DNA of 64,000 nt, from NCBI RefSeq assembly GCF_002150785.1, contig NZ_MTAZ01000016.1, forward strand, positions 1 to 64,000, written 5' to 3'. Origin of the DNA: Arenibacter amylolyticus. Its GTDB lineage: Bacteria > Bacteroidota > Bacteroidia > Flavobacteriales > Flavobacteriaceae. Under the pieces are notes generated by a model, which saw only the letters and a program-made list of their open reading frames with translations, was not told where the DNA came from and ran no database searches. The number at the start of each line of letters is the position of its first letter. Position 1 is the stretch's first letter. The position numbers were made by a program, and so were the translations under genes. Shown piece after piece: positions 51,851-62,500 of this stretch.

Positions 51851-52825
51851 CTACACCAAGTAGAAGAATGTAAATACGAATACCCAAACCAAATCCACAA
51901 AATGCCAGTAGAGTCCTACTTTCTCTACCATCTCGTAATGGCCTCGTTTCTCATAGGTACCCAACAGTACGTTAAAGAAAACGATTATATTCAGTATAAT
52001 ACCAACACTTACGTGAAACCCGTGGAATCCGGTAATAAAGAAGAATAGGTCGGCAAAAAGCCTGTTCCCGTACTCATTATGTATAAGATTGGCTCCTTCT
52101 ACCACTCCTACAGTCTCATCTAGCTTTTTAAGACTTTCTTCCCTTGAGAGGACTGTTTTCTCGCCTCTTTCGTTAAGCTTTTCTACACGGACCACTACAT
52201 TGGGATCTGCTTTCACCCCTTCGATTACCTCGTTAAGACTATAACTAGGCAACTCTTTCTCGCCGTAGTACCATACCCCATTTCTTCGTTCGTGATTTAC
52301 ACGCTCACTAGGAATGGTCTTAGCAAAGTCCTTAAGTGCCAAGCGCTCTCCGGTATCAGCAGCTTGAAACTGGATGATACGACCTCCTTTGGTTTCCAAA
52401 GCTCCGTAGTCACCTTTTATAAAGGTAGCCCACTCCCATGCTTGCGAACCAATAAATATAAGTCCACCAAGAACGGTAAGGAACATATACCAAGTTGTTT
52501 TCTTCTTCTGCATCTTATGCCCTGCATCAACTGCCAACACCATCGTAACAGAAGACATAATAAGAATGAAAGTCATGAACGCCACATAATACATGGGGTA
52601 ACTTCCATGAAAGAATGGTACGTGGGTAAATACCTCATCGGCAATTATCCACGAATCAGCGAACTTAAACCTTGCAAAACCGTATGTCACAAGAAAACCC
52701 GCAAAGGTTAATGAATCAGAAACTATAAAGAACCAAATCATCATTTTGCCATAGCTAGCACCTAATGGTTTGTTCCCTCCGTCCCAAACGTTCTCCTCTG
52801 CAACCGTAGTAACCGTAGAATCCAT
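51851..52825 (-). CDS. cytochrome c oxidase subunit III with large insertion
   Basis: A 324-residue haem-copper oxidase subunit III. The N-terminal helices (MMIWFFIVSDSLTFAGFLVTYGFARF) and C-terminal helices (FADLFFFITGFHGFHVSVGIILN; VGLYWHFVDLVWVFVFTFFYLV) are typical. Between the fourth and fifth helices a polar region of about 110 residues (~135-250, QAADTGERLALKDFAK to EYGNRLF) enlarges the protein beyond the usual ~200-260 residues. Its role is not known; it probably projects into the periplasm or cytosol. Encoded after the shorter subunit III. Confidence 0.9.
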   Translation of the reverse strand: MDSTVTTVAEENVWDGGNKPLGASYGKMMIWFFIVSDSLTFAGFLVTYGFARFKFADSWIIADEVFTHVPFFHGSYPMYYVAFMTFILIMSSVTMVLAVDAGHKMQKKKTTWYMFLTVLGGLIFIGSQAWEWATFIKGDYGALETKGGRIIQFQAADTGERLALKDFAKTIPSERVNHERRNGVWYYGEKELPSYSLNEVIEGVKADPNVVVRVEKLNERGEKTVLSREESLKKLDETVGVVEGANLIHNEYGNRLFADLFFFITGFHGFHVSVGIILNIIVFFNVLLGTYEKRGHYEMVEKVGLYWHFVDLVWVFVFTFFYLV

Positions 52826-52974
52826 ATAAAAATTATCGTGTTAATAAAATTTTCACAAATTTACATTTTTTTCGGCTAAACCAAATTATTGCCATTCAAA
52901 AAAGGTTAAAAAAACACATTCTAAATAAGGCTTAGATCAAGCGCGCCGAACATCTTAAAAATAAGGCGTTTCCC

Positions 52975-53556
52975 CTATTCAACGAAATACATAAACAGGA
53001 CCAAATATAACCAAAGAAAGTCCAAGAAATGCCAAAAAGTGGCTCCCAGTTCTAATCCAAGCATATTATCTGAAGAGTACTTCCCTTTAAAGTGATTGAC
53101 TACCACCACCGAAAGACTAACAATCCCGGCCACCACGTGTACCACATGCACTGCTGCAATTAAGAACACATAGGACATCTTAATACTACTAGTAGGCCCG
53201 GTAAAATAGTATCCTTGTGCAATTATCTGGGAAAATCCATTGAATTGAAAAACAATAAATGCAATTCCCAACCCCAAGGTAAGCAACAAGTAATTGGAAC
53301 ACTGCTTGCGGTTATCCTTGGCAATTGCCTTTTTGGCCAACCAATAGGTGATACTACTTAAGATTATCACAATGGTACTACCTAAAAAAGCAGATGGCAG
53401 GGAAAGGTCGTGCAACCAATCTTCCCTAGAGCTACTAACAATATAGGCACTGGTCCAACCTGCAAACCCCATTACAAGGCTTACAATAGCAAACCAAAGC
53501 ATCATCTTTCTTGCCCTTTCGTTCTTTACTTTATCTGTCCCTTTTGTTAAGTCCAT
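52975..53556 (-). CDS. cytochrome c oxidase subunit III (short)
   Basis: A 193-residue subunit III with five membrane helices (MMLWFAIVSLVMGFAGWTSAYIV; FLGSTIVIILSSITYWLAKKA; SYVFLIAAVHVVHVVAGIVSL; ATFWHFLDFLWLYLVLFMY). It lacks the insertion seen in the neighbouring paralogue. Subunit III stabilises the catalytic subunit and protects it from turnover-based inactivation. It starts 4 bp after ctaB. Confidence 0.92.
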   Translation of the reverse strand: MDLTKGTDKVKNERARKMMLWFAIVSLVMGFAGWTSAYIVSSSREDWLHDLSLPSAFLGSTIVIILSSITYWLAKKAIAKDNRKQCSNYLLLTLGLGIAFIVFQFNGFSQIIAQGYYFTGPTSSIKMSYVFLIAAVHVVHVVAGIVSLSVVVVNHFKGKYSSDNMLGLELGATFWHFLDFLWLYLVLFMYFVE

Positions 53557-53560
53557 CTTA

Positions 53561-54460
53561 TTAAATAAATTTATCTATTACGTATACCAGCTGCATTAAA
53601 GTTATGTAACTAACACTGGCCAACATCAATTTACGTGCAGAGGCATTATCCCTTTTTTCATAGAGACGAAACGCGAAAAACAGCATCACCAGCCCCATTA
53701 TAAAAATCAGCACCGCAGCACCTACGGATAGTTGCAAGCGCCCTGTAAACCCAAAGACTGGAATAATAGAGATCAGTATCATCCAAAGGGTATACATTAT
53801 GATTTGCAAAGCGGTCCCCCGATCTTTTTTGCCAGTGGGCAACATCTTAAATCCGCCTTTCTTATAGTCGTCATCCAACATCCAGCCCAACGCCCAGAAA
53901 TGGGGGAATTGCCAAAAGAATTGAATCATAAATAAGGTCCCTGGCTCAATTCCAAAATTATCGGTAGCAGCCACCCAACCAAGCATAAAGGGGATTGCCC
54001 CGGGAAAAGCACCAACAAAGACAGACAAAGGCGTCTTGGTCTTTAAGGGCGTATAAACGCTGGTATATAGGAAAATTGAAATTGCCCCAAACATAGCTGT
54101 CTTGGGGTTAAGGAAATAAAGGGTCACAATGCCTAGAATGGTAAGCGTTACTGCAATAGTCATGGCAGTTGCCACCGACATCCTTCCTGCAGGAATAGGC
54201 CTGTTTCTAGTACGCTTCATCAAGGCATCCAAGTCTCTCTCGATAACCTGATTATACGCATTTGAAGCTCCCACCATGCAATACCCCCCAAAGGCAAGTA
54301 TTAAAATGGACACTAAGTTTACCTCAACGGCACCCAACATATATCCAGCAATGGAAGAAAAAACAACACTTACAGCCAGCCTAACCTTTGTAATTTCTTT
54401 AAAGTCAGAAAAATACATTGCAAAGGAAGCGCCTTTAACCGAACCAACCACCGTTTTCAT
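53561..54460 (-). CDS. ctaB: haem O synthase (protohaem IX farnesyltransferase)
   Basis: A 299-residue inner-membrane UbiA-family prenyltransferase that adds a farnesyl chain to haem B, giving haem O for oxidases. Motifs: the aspartate-rich NQVIERDLDALMKRTRNRPIPAG and the second loop LGWMLDDDYKKGGFKML. Seven to nine helices. Start chosen at the ATG at 54458-54460 (MKTVVGSVK), which fits the family; the open frame runs 21 codons upstream. First of the oxidase subunit group. Confidence 0.93.
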   Translation of the reverse strand: MKTVVGSVKGASFAMYFSDFKEITKVRLAVSVVFSSIAGYMLGAVEVNLVSILILAFGGYCMVGASNAYNQVIERDLDALMKRTRNRPIPAGRMSVATAMTIAVTLTILGIVTLYFLNPKTAMFGAISIFLYTSVYTPLKTKTPLSVFVGAFPGAIPFMLGWVAATDNFGIEPGTLFMIQFFWQFPHFWALGWMLDDDYKKGGFKMLPTGKKDRGTALQIIMYTLWMILISIIPVFGFTGRLQLSVGAAVLIFIMGLVMLFFAFRLYEKRDNASARKLMLASVSYITLMQLVYVIDKFI

Positions 54461-54707
54461 CACCCTTTTATAATAAGTGCGCAAAGATACACTGCCTTCC
54501 ATATTTTTGCAACCAATTAACAAGGTTTATTACAGGCTGTGCAGCCTATAGAACCTAATTCATTACAGTAAACAGGGAAGTAGCTACCTCAAGATGCTAC
54601 CTCACTGGCCAACAGCAGGCTCACCGTGAAGGTTTAGGAGTAGGTCTAGAAAATACCATTTTGGATGGACTACCCATCAGAAAAATTCCGAAGAGAAACT
54701 AAAAAGC

Positions 54708-54737
54708 AAAAAAAAATCCCGGACCAAGGCCCGGGAT
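54708..54737 (-). terminator. rho-independent terminator after tonB
   Basis: On the minus strand ATCCCGG-gccttggt-CCGGGAT (54737-54716) is followed by a run of T bases (54715-54708). Confidence 0.85.
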
Positions 54738-54761
54738 GTCATTTATCTTAAATACTGTTAA

Positions 54762-55466
54762 CTACTGCAACTTAAAAGTAATTGGGATACTAAAAGGCAC
54801 ACGTACAGCTCTACCTCTTTGCTTTCCAGGAGTCATTTTCGGTAATTTACCAATGATCCTAGCCGCTTCCTCCTCCAAGTTCTTATCCGGTCCTCTCATC
54901 CTTACATTACCGATACTACCGTCTTTTTGAATCACGAACATTACATTCACCCTACCTTGCACACCCATTTCCTGAGCGATTTCGGGGTAACGGAAGTTAT
55001 CTCTAATATGCTTTTGCATCATGGAGTTAAAGCAAGCTCTCTTATCTTTTTCGTTCTCACAACCTGGAAAAACAGGAACATCCTCAATAACTGCGAAGGG
55101 AATATCCAATTCTTCTTCTACTTCCTCTACCTGTACGTCTTCTACTTCTATTACCTCTTCTTCCTGACTAGTTTCAGTAGACTCAATTACAGTTTCCTCC
55201 ACTTCTTCCTCATCCTCAACAATCTCGATGATCTCTGGAGCTGCTGGTGGCGGCGGTGGCGGTGGTGTTTTTATTTGTTCAGTCATAGGAACTTCTTCAT
55301 CCAACGTATCATCCACGTTCATAGTATAATCAAATTGATTGTCATCGTCATAGGTTTTCCATTCCAAGGCACCCCAAGTTAACAACAACACTATCACCAA
55401 ACCAATAACGAAGTAAAGTCCGCTATTCCTTGTTAAATCCGCCTTTGGATTTTTTTTAAGTTCCAT
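54762..55466 (-). CDS. TonB-type energy transducer
   Basis: A 234-residue inner-membrane protein: a helix at ~18-36 (GLYFVIGLVIVLLLTWGAL), a proline-rich stretch (PPPPPPPAAPEI), a very acidic linker (EDEEEVEETVIES to EEELDIP, ~80-120) and a C-terminal TonB domain (FRYPEIAQEMGVQGRVNVMFVIQKDGSIGNVR). It passes proton-motive force to TonB-dependent receptors. The acidic linker instead of the usual Lys/Pro-rich one is notable. No exbB/exbD gene is in the window. Confidence 0.9.
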   Translation of the reverse strand: MELKKNPKADLTRNSGLYFVIGLVIVLLLTWGALEWKTYDDDNQFDYTMNVDDTLDEEVPMTEQIKTPPPPPPPAAPEIIEIVEDEEEVEETVIESTETSQEEEVIEVEDVQVEEVEEELDIPFAVIEDVPVFPGCENEKDKRACFNSMMQKHIRDNFRYPEIAQEMGVQGRVNVMFVIQKDGSIGNVRMRGPDKNLEEEAARIIGKLPKMTPGKQRGRAVRVPFSIPITFKLQ

Positions 55467-55685
55467 AGTTTTTAAGTTTAATGTTCGCTAATTTATATAT
55501 TTATTTCATCTGTTTAAAATTTTTTCCAAAAAATAGGGAAAAAACTTTAAAACCCCTTCCAGGAGCGCCAAGTTTGCTATAGAATCCTATTAATGTAGCC
55601 AATACCACCAAACCCAATTGGGCGAAAGAATTATATACGTTTTAGCTGCCTCTTTGGAAACCGTCCACAAGGTATTCAAAAAATT

Positions 55686-56090
55686 TTACTTTTTCCACTT
55701 CAGGGAGGTATTCCCCGAAAAAATCAACTTTACCACTAGTCCTCCCAAAAGAGCCCCGGCAGTATTGGCCAGCACATCTAATATATCGCCTTGGCGATAG
55801 GTAGTAAACCACGCCTGAAGAACTTCAATAATTATGCCATAAAAAATTGCATAGCCCACAGCCCAACCTACGGTTTTATGAAGTGTATACCTTCCGTTAG
55901 TACGCTCCCAAATACACAGTGTCCCCAGAATAGTGGCTCCAAAATAAAATGCAAGATGCACTAATTTATCAAAGTGTGGTATTCTAATTACAGGGAGTAC
56001 ATGAGTACCACTAAAAGAAAATAAGCTGAGCAGTGTTACTAACACTATCCAGCTTATAAATGCAATGGTGAAAAAATATTTCTTAAGCAC
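55686..56090 (-). CDS. VanZ-family membrane protein
   Basis: A 134-residue inner-membrane protein with four helices and VanZ-like motifs ([53 protein letters not shown]). VanZ proteins confer slight teicoplanin resistance in enterococci; in Bacteroidota the role is unknown. It overlaps gcvH by 8 bases on the same strand. Confidence 0.87.
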   Translation of the reverse strand: MLKKYFFTIAFISWIVLVTLLSLFSFSGTHVLPVIRIPHFDKLVHLAFYFGATILGTLCIWERTNGRYTLHKTVGWAVGYAIFYGIIIEVLQAWFTTYRQGDILDVLANTAGALLGGLVVKLIFSGNTSLKWKK

Positions 56091-56463
56091 CCACTAATTC
56101 TTTGTAATCCGCATCGGACATCAACTCGTCTATCTCGGAAGCGTCACTAAATTTCACTTTTATGATCCACCCCGCCCCATAAGGGTCACTGTTTACAATT
56201 TCGGGCTCGTCTTCCAAGGATTCGTTAAAGGCAACTATCTCGCCACTTAAGGGAAGAAACAGGTCCGAAACGGTTTTAACGGCTTCTACTGATCCAAACA
56301 CCTCGTCCTTATCCAAGGTCTCATCCAAGGTTTCCACCTCTACATATACAATATCGCCCAACTCTCCCTGCGCGAAATCCGTGATTCCTATTGTAGCGGT
56401 ATCGCCCTCTATTTTAACCCACTCGTGGTCTTTGGTGTATTTTAATTCTGAAGGTACATTCAT
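56083..56463 (-). CDS. gcvH: glycine cleavage system H protein
   Basis: A 126-residue cytosolic lipoyl carrier. The lipoylated lysine is in EAVKTVSDL near residue 64, and the flanking strands ([55 protein letters not shown]) are canonical. It shuttles the aminomethyl group between P, T and L proteins, none of which is in the window. Length is normal. Confidence 0.95.
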   Translation of the reverse strand: MNVPSELKYTKDHEWVKIEGDTATIGITDFAQGELGDIVYVEVETLDETLDKDEVFGSVEAVKTVSDLFLPLSGEIVAFNESLEDEPEIVNSDPYGAGWIIKVKFSDASEIDELMSDADYKELVGA

Positions 56464-56484
56464 TATTTCTGATTGTTAAAAAAA

Positions 56485-56512
56485 CAAATTTAAAAAGATT
56501 ATCCGAAGCAAA
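56485..56512 (-). promoter_or_regulatory. promoter of gcvH
   Basis: On the minus strand TTTG (56512-56509), 16 bp spacer, then TAAATTTG (56492-56485), a perfect TAnnTTTG box; the spacer is slightly short. ATG follows 22 bp later. Confidence 0.5.
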
Positions 56513-56596
56513 TCTATATTACGCATTTAAACTTTCCAATTAATACGGAATTTTTAACGCCTCCTACCCTACACCCTCACGCTTACAATGGTATCC

Positions 56597-59500
56597 TTAA
56601 TTCCCGAAGTTGTAAATTAGGGTAAACCCAGTATTGATAGCCGTCTGGGGAAAAGCGGTAGAAACCGCAAACTTGGAAAAGGAATGATCGTAGAAAAATA
56701 GGGCGTTTAAGCTTTTGCTTAGAGCGTAATCTGCCCTAAACTTAACCGACATAATATTTTTCCCGGAGGTTATTTGATTGTTGTCTATATCCAAGTTCCT
56801 TATAATGGTAACATCGTCCCTAAGGGTAACATCTGCCTTTAGGTTTAGATCTCCTTTTAGTCGCTGTTGCTCTCCGCCAATATTGGTAACCAATTGTACA
56901 TCCTTAAATCTATATCCCAGCCCTAGGGTATATTCCTTCCCAGTAATTTCTGTCATTAAATTATTATCAAAACTCAAGGACAAGGCCCTATCGGTTCTAA
57001 TTTCGGCAAGGACACTCATGGAGTTTCGCATTTCAAAATCTACCTTCACCAACGGATTAAATTGATCCGTTAGCACTACGTTGTTCATAATGGTCTTCGG
57101 CAGGAAGTCTTGATTTTCTCTATTTATGGGCTCTAAGCCCTCATTCACCATTTGGGTACGCTCCAAATTGGTCTGAAAGGAGTTGATGCTATAGGCCGAT
57201 CTATACCCGTGGGTTAAAGAGAAGCGATTAAATTTCTCCCTAAACCAAGCATTCCTCATGAGGCCTGTATATTTAATATTCCAATTGGGAATGGGCACAT
57301 TCCTGAAAGCACCTAAATTTACTTTGTTGGCATCCTGCCCCGTATAGGCGGCAAAAAATGCTGGCAACAATACGTCTTGACTGGTTTTTCCGTATCGTTC
57401 TGGGAAGCCGTCCTCATCTACATTGCCCGTTTCGTGGTTTCGCTCGGCCACAATTCTATTGGCCACGGTTATACGGTTTTCTTTAAAGGTCTCAAAATTA
57501 GCAGAACCAAACTCGTCACTTTTATTGAATACCGTACCAATCATCAGGGTAGAAATACTAAAGCTCCCATAATTATTCCCCAAGAGGTTCACATATTCGA
57601 AGGCATTGTTTCCAAGGTCGGTCACTTTAAAACTTTCTTTATAGCTTTCAGAGAACTGTCTATCTGCCACTAGATCGATCGTTAAATCTCGCATAGGTTG
57701 TGCGGTAGCGGTAATATTCAACTGCCTATTGGTATTTTTCACATACTGCTGACTAAATTCCGGAAAGGTAGTTAACCATCCGTTCCTAGCCGCCTCAAAA
57801 CGCACATCGGACTGATTCCCAAACACAAAACCTAAGCTAGGCTTTGCAGTCCCTATAAAACCGACCGACTGGGTATACCCTGGCAACACTTTCCCATTAT
57901 TCTCGCTATAGGTAAGATTTATACGCTTTACCATAGTAAGCACATCCAAAAGGGCATCACTACCTCTTGCGGCGGATTTCTGGTCGTTACTTCCTGGGCC
58001 ATTCCCAGCATTGGACAGGACACCCTGCTGCCTTGGGGGCGTTGCTCTATTTCTTCTTCCCAACCCAATAAAATCGTACAATTTCTGCATGCTTAGAGAG
58101 GTAGTTAGGTTATGGGTATTGGCATTTTGCACGGTATTTACATCCCCCCCTGCCACTTCGCGTATGGCATCGCCTCCTCGTTGCCAGTCAAAATTGCTGG
58201 TATAGGTGTATTGGGCATTAATAAAATCCAGGAAAGGAATCTTATTAAATGGAAGTTCATAGTTCAATTGCATTTCTTGGGAATGCCTGTTAGGCTCCCC
58301 AATATCAAAAAATCCGTCCCAAAGCCCCAAAGCGGGGTCTATCCCTGCATCCGGATTTCCATCTTCCGCAAAATAGTTGCGAACAATATTATTATTGGAG
58401 GCGGTAAGATTTAGTCGCAAGGATTTAGTGAGACTATAATTAATGGCATACTGCCAATTAAAAAGGTAGTTACGTTGTTGCAAGAACGGCAACTCTAGCT
58501 TTTCCACCCCAGGCTCAAATACATCCCTAAACTTCTGCTGATTAAAGGCCCTATTGATATTAGACTGAAGGGCTACACTTGCCGGTAGCACGTTTATATT
58601 TAGATCTTTCAGCCATTTCCAATACCTACTAGTAAATAAGGAGTCCTTTTTTGCAAAGGGCTCTACGGAAAGCGGGTTAAAATTATGGTTATACACAAAG
58701 CCGGTCACCACATTCTGGTCGTGCAATTCTGCAATCTCAAAATCGCGATGATTCACCTCGTTATAGGAGTAATTAAAGGTAAAGTTCTCTACATCGTAGA
58801 AACGGGATTCCGATTCTGGCGCCTTGTCTTTTCTAACCCCTATAAAATTAATACTGGTACGCTTTGTATAATCTTCTCCCTGTTGTTTTATAGCCTCGGC
58901 ATCCTCAGCATTATCTGCAGCTGCAATTCTATCCTTTAGTTTTAAGTCGTCAAACACTGGGTCGAATTCTGGCGTAATCAGTTGCTCCGAAATACCGTAA
59001 TTAAATGGCAATTGAAGCCCCCAGTTTCTTGGGAAGAGCTGGCCAAAATTAACATTGGTGACCATATCATAAGAAATGGCATCTTCTCTAGCACGCTCAT
59101 TTGGCATTTGATCCAAGGCACCAAAGCCAGAGGTACTTTTGCTTCCTGTGGCAGAGAGGTTGGCAAAATCTGCCATATTCATATCGATTGCTGCTACGGC
59201 TGCCCATCCGCCGTTATTATCCAATCCGGCCAAGCGAAGCTCGTTAAACCAAACCTCCCCTCGGGCGGGCAGGTCATCATCGTTTTTAATACCCACCATC
59301 ATACTGCGGATACTTCCCAAAGAGGGATTTCCACGAATCCCAATCCGTACCCTTCCTAGGGTTCGGGGATCAAATTCATTTACCTGAACCACTTCCCCAT
59401 CTACCAATTCGTAGTAATTTACGGTTTGGAGGCTTTGGGAGGCAATACCTGCCGATTTTACTTTCGACAGATCGTCCAGAGCCAGGTCTAGCTGATTTAC

Positions 59501-62500
59501 ATCTGGCCATATTTCGGTGGCCGAACTTGTTCCAAAAGGGGTAAACTGCAAGGGCAGTTCTATTTGGTAGTAGTTCTGGGAAAGGTCGCTTCCTATCCTT
59601 AAAAATCCAACCAAGGGATGCTCATCATCGGCATAATCGGATTCCACAATCTCCTCGGCATGCATAAACATTTTTAATCGTTTGTACTGCCTAATATCTA
59701 CGTTAATATTTTTAAAAACTCCTCTAGCGTCCTTAGGTTCCAAATTCTCTACCTTAAAGGACATAGACTGTTCGTTCTGTCTAATTATGGTATTGTTATT
59801 ATTGAGTCGCTCCCTTTCTACCCCTGGCGGCAATACATAGGGAATAGGTGATCTATTGGCATTTTCCTCAATATTCACGGCATTCACATCTACCAGGGTC
59901 CCATCATTGGAGGGATCGGAATCTACTTCTGGTTGTAAGGATCGGGTATAGGTACGCCAATCCCCACGCACAAGGTCTAAGGTGGCGAAACGCAGAATTA
60001 CATCACTAGAAAATCCGGTGAGGAACATCCGCATAAAACTGATGGACCTAAAGTCGCTTATCCCCCCTTTGGCATCGGTAAAATCCCGTAATGGAATTTT
60101 GTATTGTATCCAGCGCTCGTTCAAATTATTACCATTGGGCAGGGTACGGGTAACTCCTTCCTTTATATCCGTTACATAGGTGTCGTTAATAGTGGTTCCC
60201 GGCTTCACCTTAATGCGATATTCAAAATAGCTATTCACCGTATTCATGGTACCATCCCTATTAATATCCTCCACATCGGGCAAGGTAGTACTCCCCCTAC
60301 TCTTATTGCCTAAACCTACTGGTGAATTCCCCTCGGGGTTATTGTAATTTAAATAGCGCTCTGGGATACTCCCCTCCCTATCCAGGAAATACTCATAATT
60401 ATCTAAGGCAGGATCTTCTGGAGGTCCGTTATAGGAAATTCCACCCGCAAAGGTATAGGTTGCCTCCTCTTCATCGTTAAGGCCGTCTAGGCCCACATCC
60501 TGCTTTTTTCTATTGTTCTCGTCTGCATCAAAGGCATACACCAAAGACTGGGTAGCGGGCACCTTTCCCCAGGCAGTTTTATAGGTAAGGTCATTAGATT
60601 CTGGGTTTACCGGCAATCCATTCTCATATTGCTTTCTCCCATCGGGTAGAATATCCTCGGAAATATTTCCAAAATTGATCACCAGCTCCCCTGCACTGGT
60701 AGCTTTCCCATCTACATAAGGATCTAGTACCCAAAACTGTAGGTATTCCACATTAGACTGCTCAAAATTAGTACTGTTAAGGGGTCGCATTATTCCGCCC
60801 CACTTCTCCTCTGGCTGCGCTCCATCAAAATCGGGATGGGCATTGTAAGGCCCTTTTAATTGTGGGTAATAGGCCAGATCCAGGGTATTTTGGGCTAGGG
60901 TCTGCCCCTGCGGCACGTCTTGGTTAAAGATATCCTGAATATAGATTCGCCTAGTTTCATTGGTAGAAATATCGTCGTCCCTAATGCTCGATGGGCGCTG
61001 GTTACTATAAAAGATGGGGTCTATGGTATACCAGGCCAGTTTAGCCCTACCAAACCCAGATTCCATACTGTTATCCCCTGCCAAATATTCTACAGGCGGA
61101 CTCGCCAAGGACCATCCCAGGAAGGAACGAATATCGATTAGGGATTGCGCCCCTTCAAAATCGTCCAAATAGGTAGTGGTTTCCCCTTGAAAATTGGCAT
61201 TTTTGGGAGAATTGGGCTTTAAAAAGGCCACTTCGCCCCGGACCGATAGGTTAGAAGCCACATCGGTATCAATATTGGGAAGTTTATTCGCTAAGCGAGT
61301 AAGGAAGGGTACTTCGGTAGAGAAATTACTATTTAGCCCAAAGATGGTATTATTCACCGGTTCTACCCCGTAGTTGGATTTCTGTGTTAATGGTCTTTCA
61401 TTCAGGTTTAACAAGGTACCGCCAAACATCAGGTTTTTATTGAACTGATGCTCCACATTCACCCCAGAAAAACGCCTCGTCTGTTGACCGAAAACGGCAT
61501 TGTTCTCTACAGAAATATTAATGGGTGTATTGGAAGCTTCCAAGCTAGGGTCCAAAATCTGCACAGTTCCCGCCTGATAATTTACGGTATAGTCTATCCC
61601 TTCCTGTAGCTGTCTCCCACCTGCAGTTACTCGGACCGAACCTTGGGGAACGTTAAATGCCCCAATTGGGATACCACTTGCCCCTTGGGATTTATACCTT
61701 CCCTTTAGGATAAACTTATTCTTATCTGCATCTTGCTGTGCGGCTGCGGATGGCAGGGCGTACATATTCCTAAATACGTATTTCTTCTGATTGGCATTAT
61801 ACCCCTGGTCATTTTCTACCTCATAGGTTCCGCCTCCCAACAGCTTGAACAAGAATTCTCCGAAGGGCTCTACCTTGGTGAAGATTATATTTCCGGACTG
61901 TGGGTCGATGGTAATTCCTGGGACATAATCGAAGAATCCGTCGCCCCCAGGCTGAATGTCGTTGTAATTGTTTAGTCGGTCTAGATTAAACACCTCCAAT
62001 AGTATTCGTTCCTCCAAAGCTTTGGGCGTTGTGGGCCACCCACTACCCGGACCCGATTCTACCGGAGTAATATAGTTCCTGGGAGTGGTTTCGTTATAGA
62101 GGATGTTAAATTTAAAGTCGTCCTGACTTAACTGGTAGGCCCCTGTAGCATAAATATTCTTCATCATAAGATCCCAGATAGGATCTTTTACATTGGTAAT
62201 GTTACTTTTCAGCAACTTCAGGATCAAGGTATTATTATTTACAGGTACTTCGGCCCCTGGGGATACGGTAGTGGCATCTAAGCCGCCATTGGCAAATTCC
62301 CCTACCTGATACACCTCTCCATTATAGGTGTACTGAAATGCCACACCCAACACCTCGTCGTTACTAAGTCGCTGATTAAGGGATAGGTATCCCAGTTGGG
62401 GATTAAAAGTAAAATCCCTGCCTTGCTCCAATTTACGGGCATTTTCCAAGATAGCGTAATCAAAACCTTGGTTTACGGTGTATCCAGGAACGTTGAAGCC

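Noticed and set aside
56464-56596. Glycine riboswitch in front of gcvH
   Set aside because: The leader is only a few dozen bases and AT-rich, with no conserved aptamer core visible.
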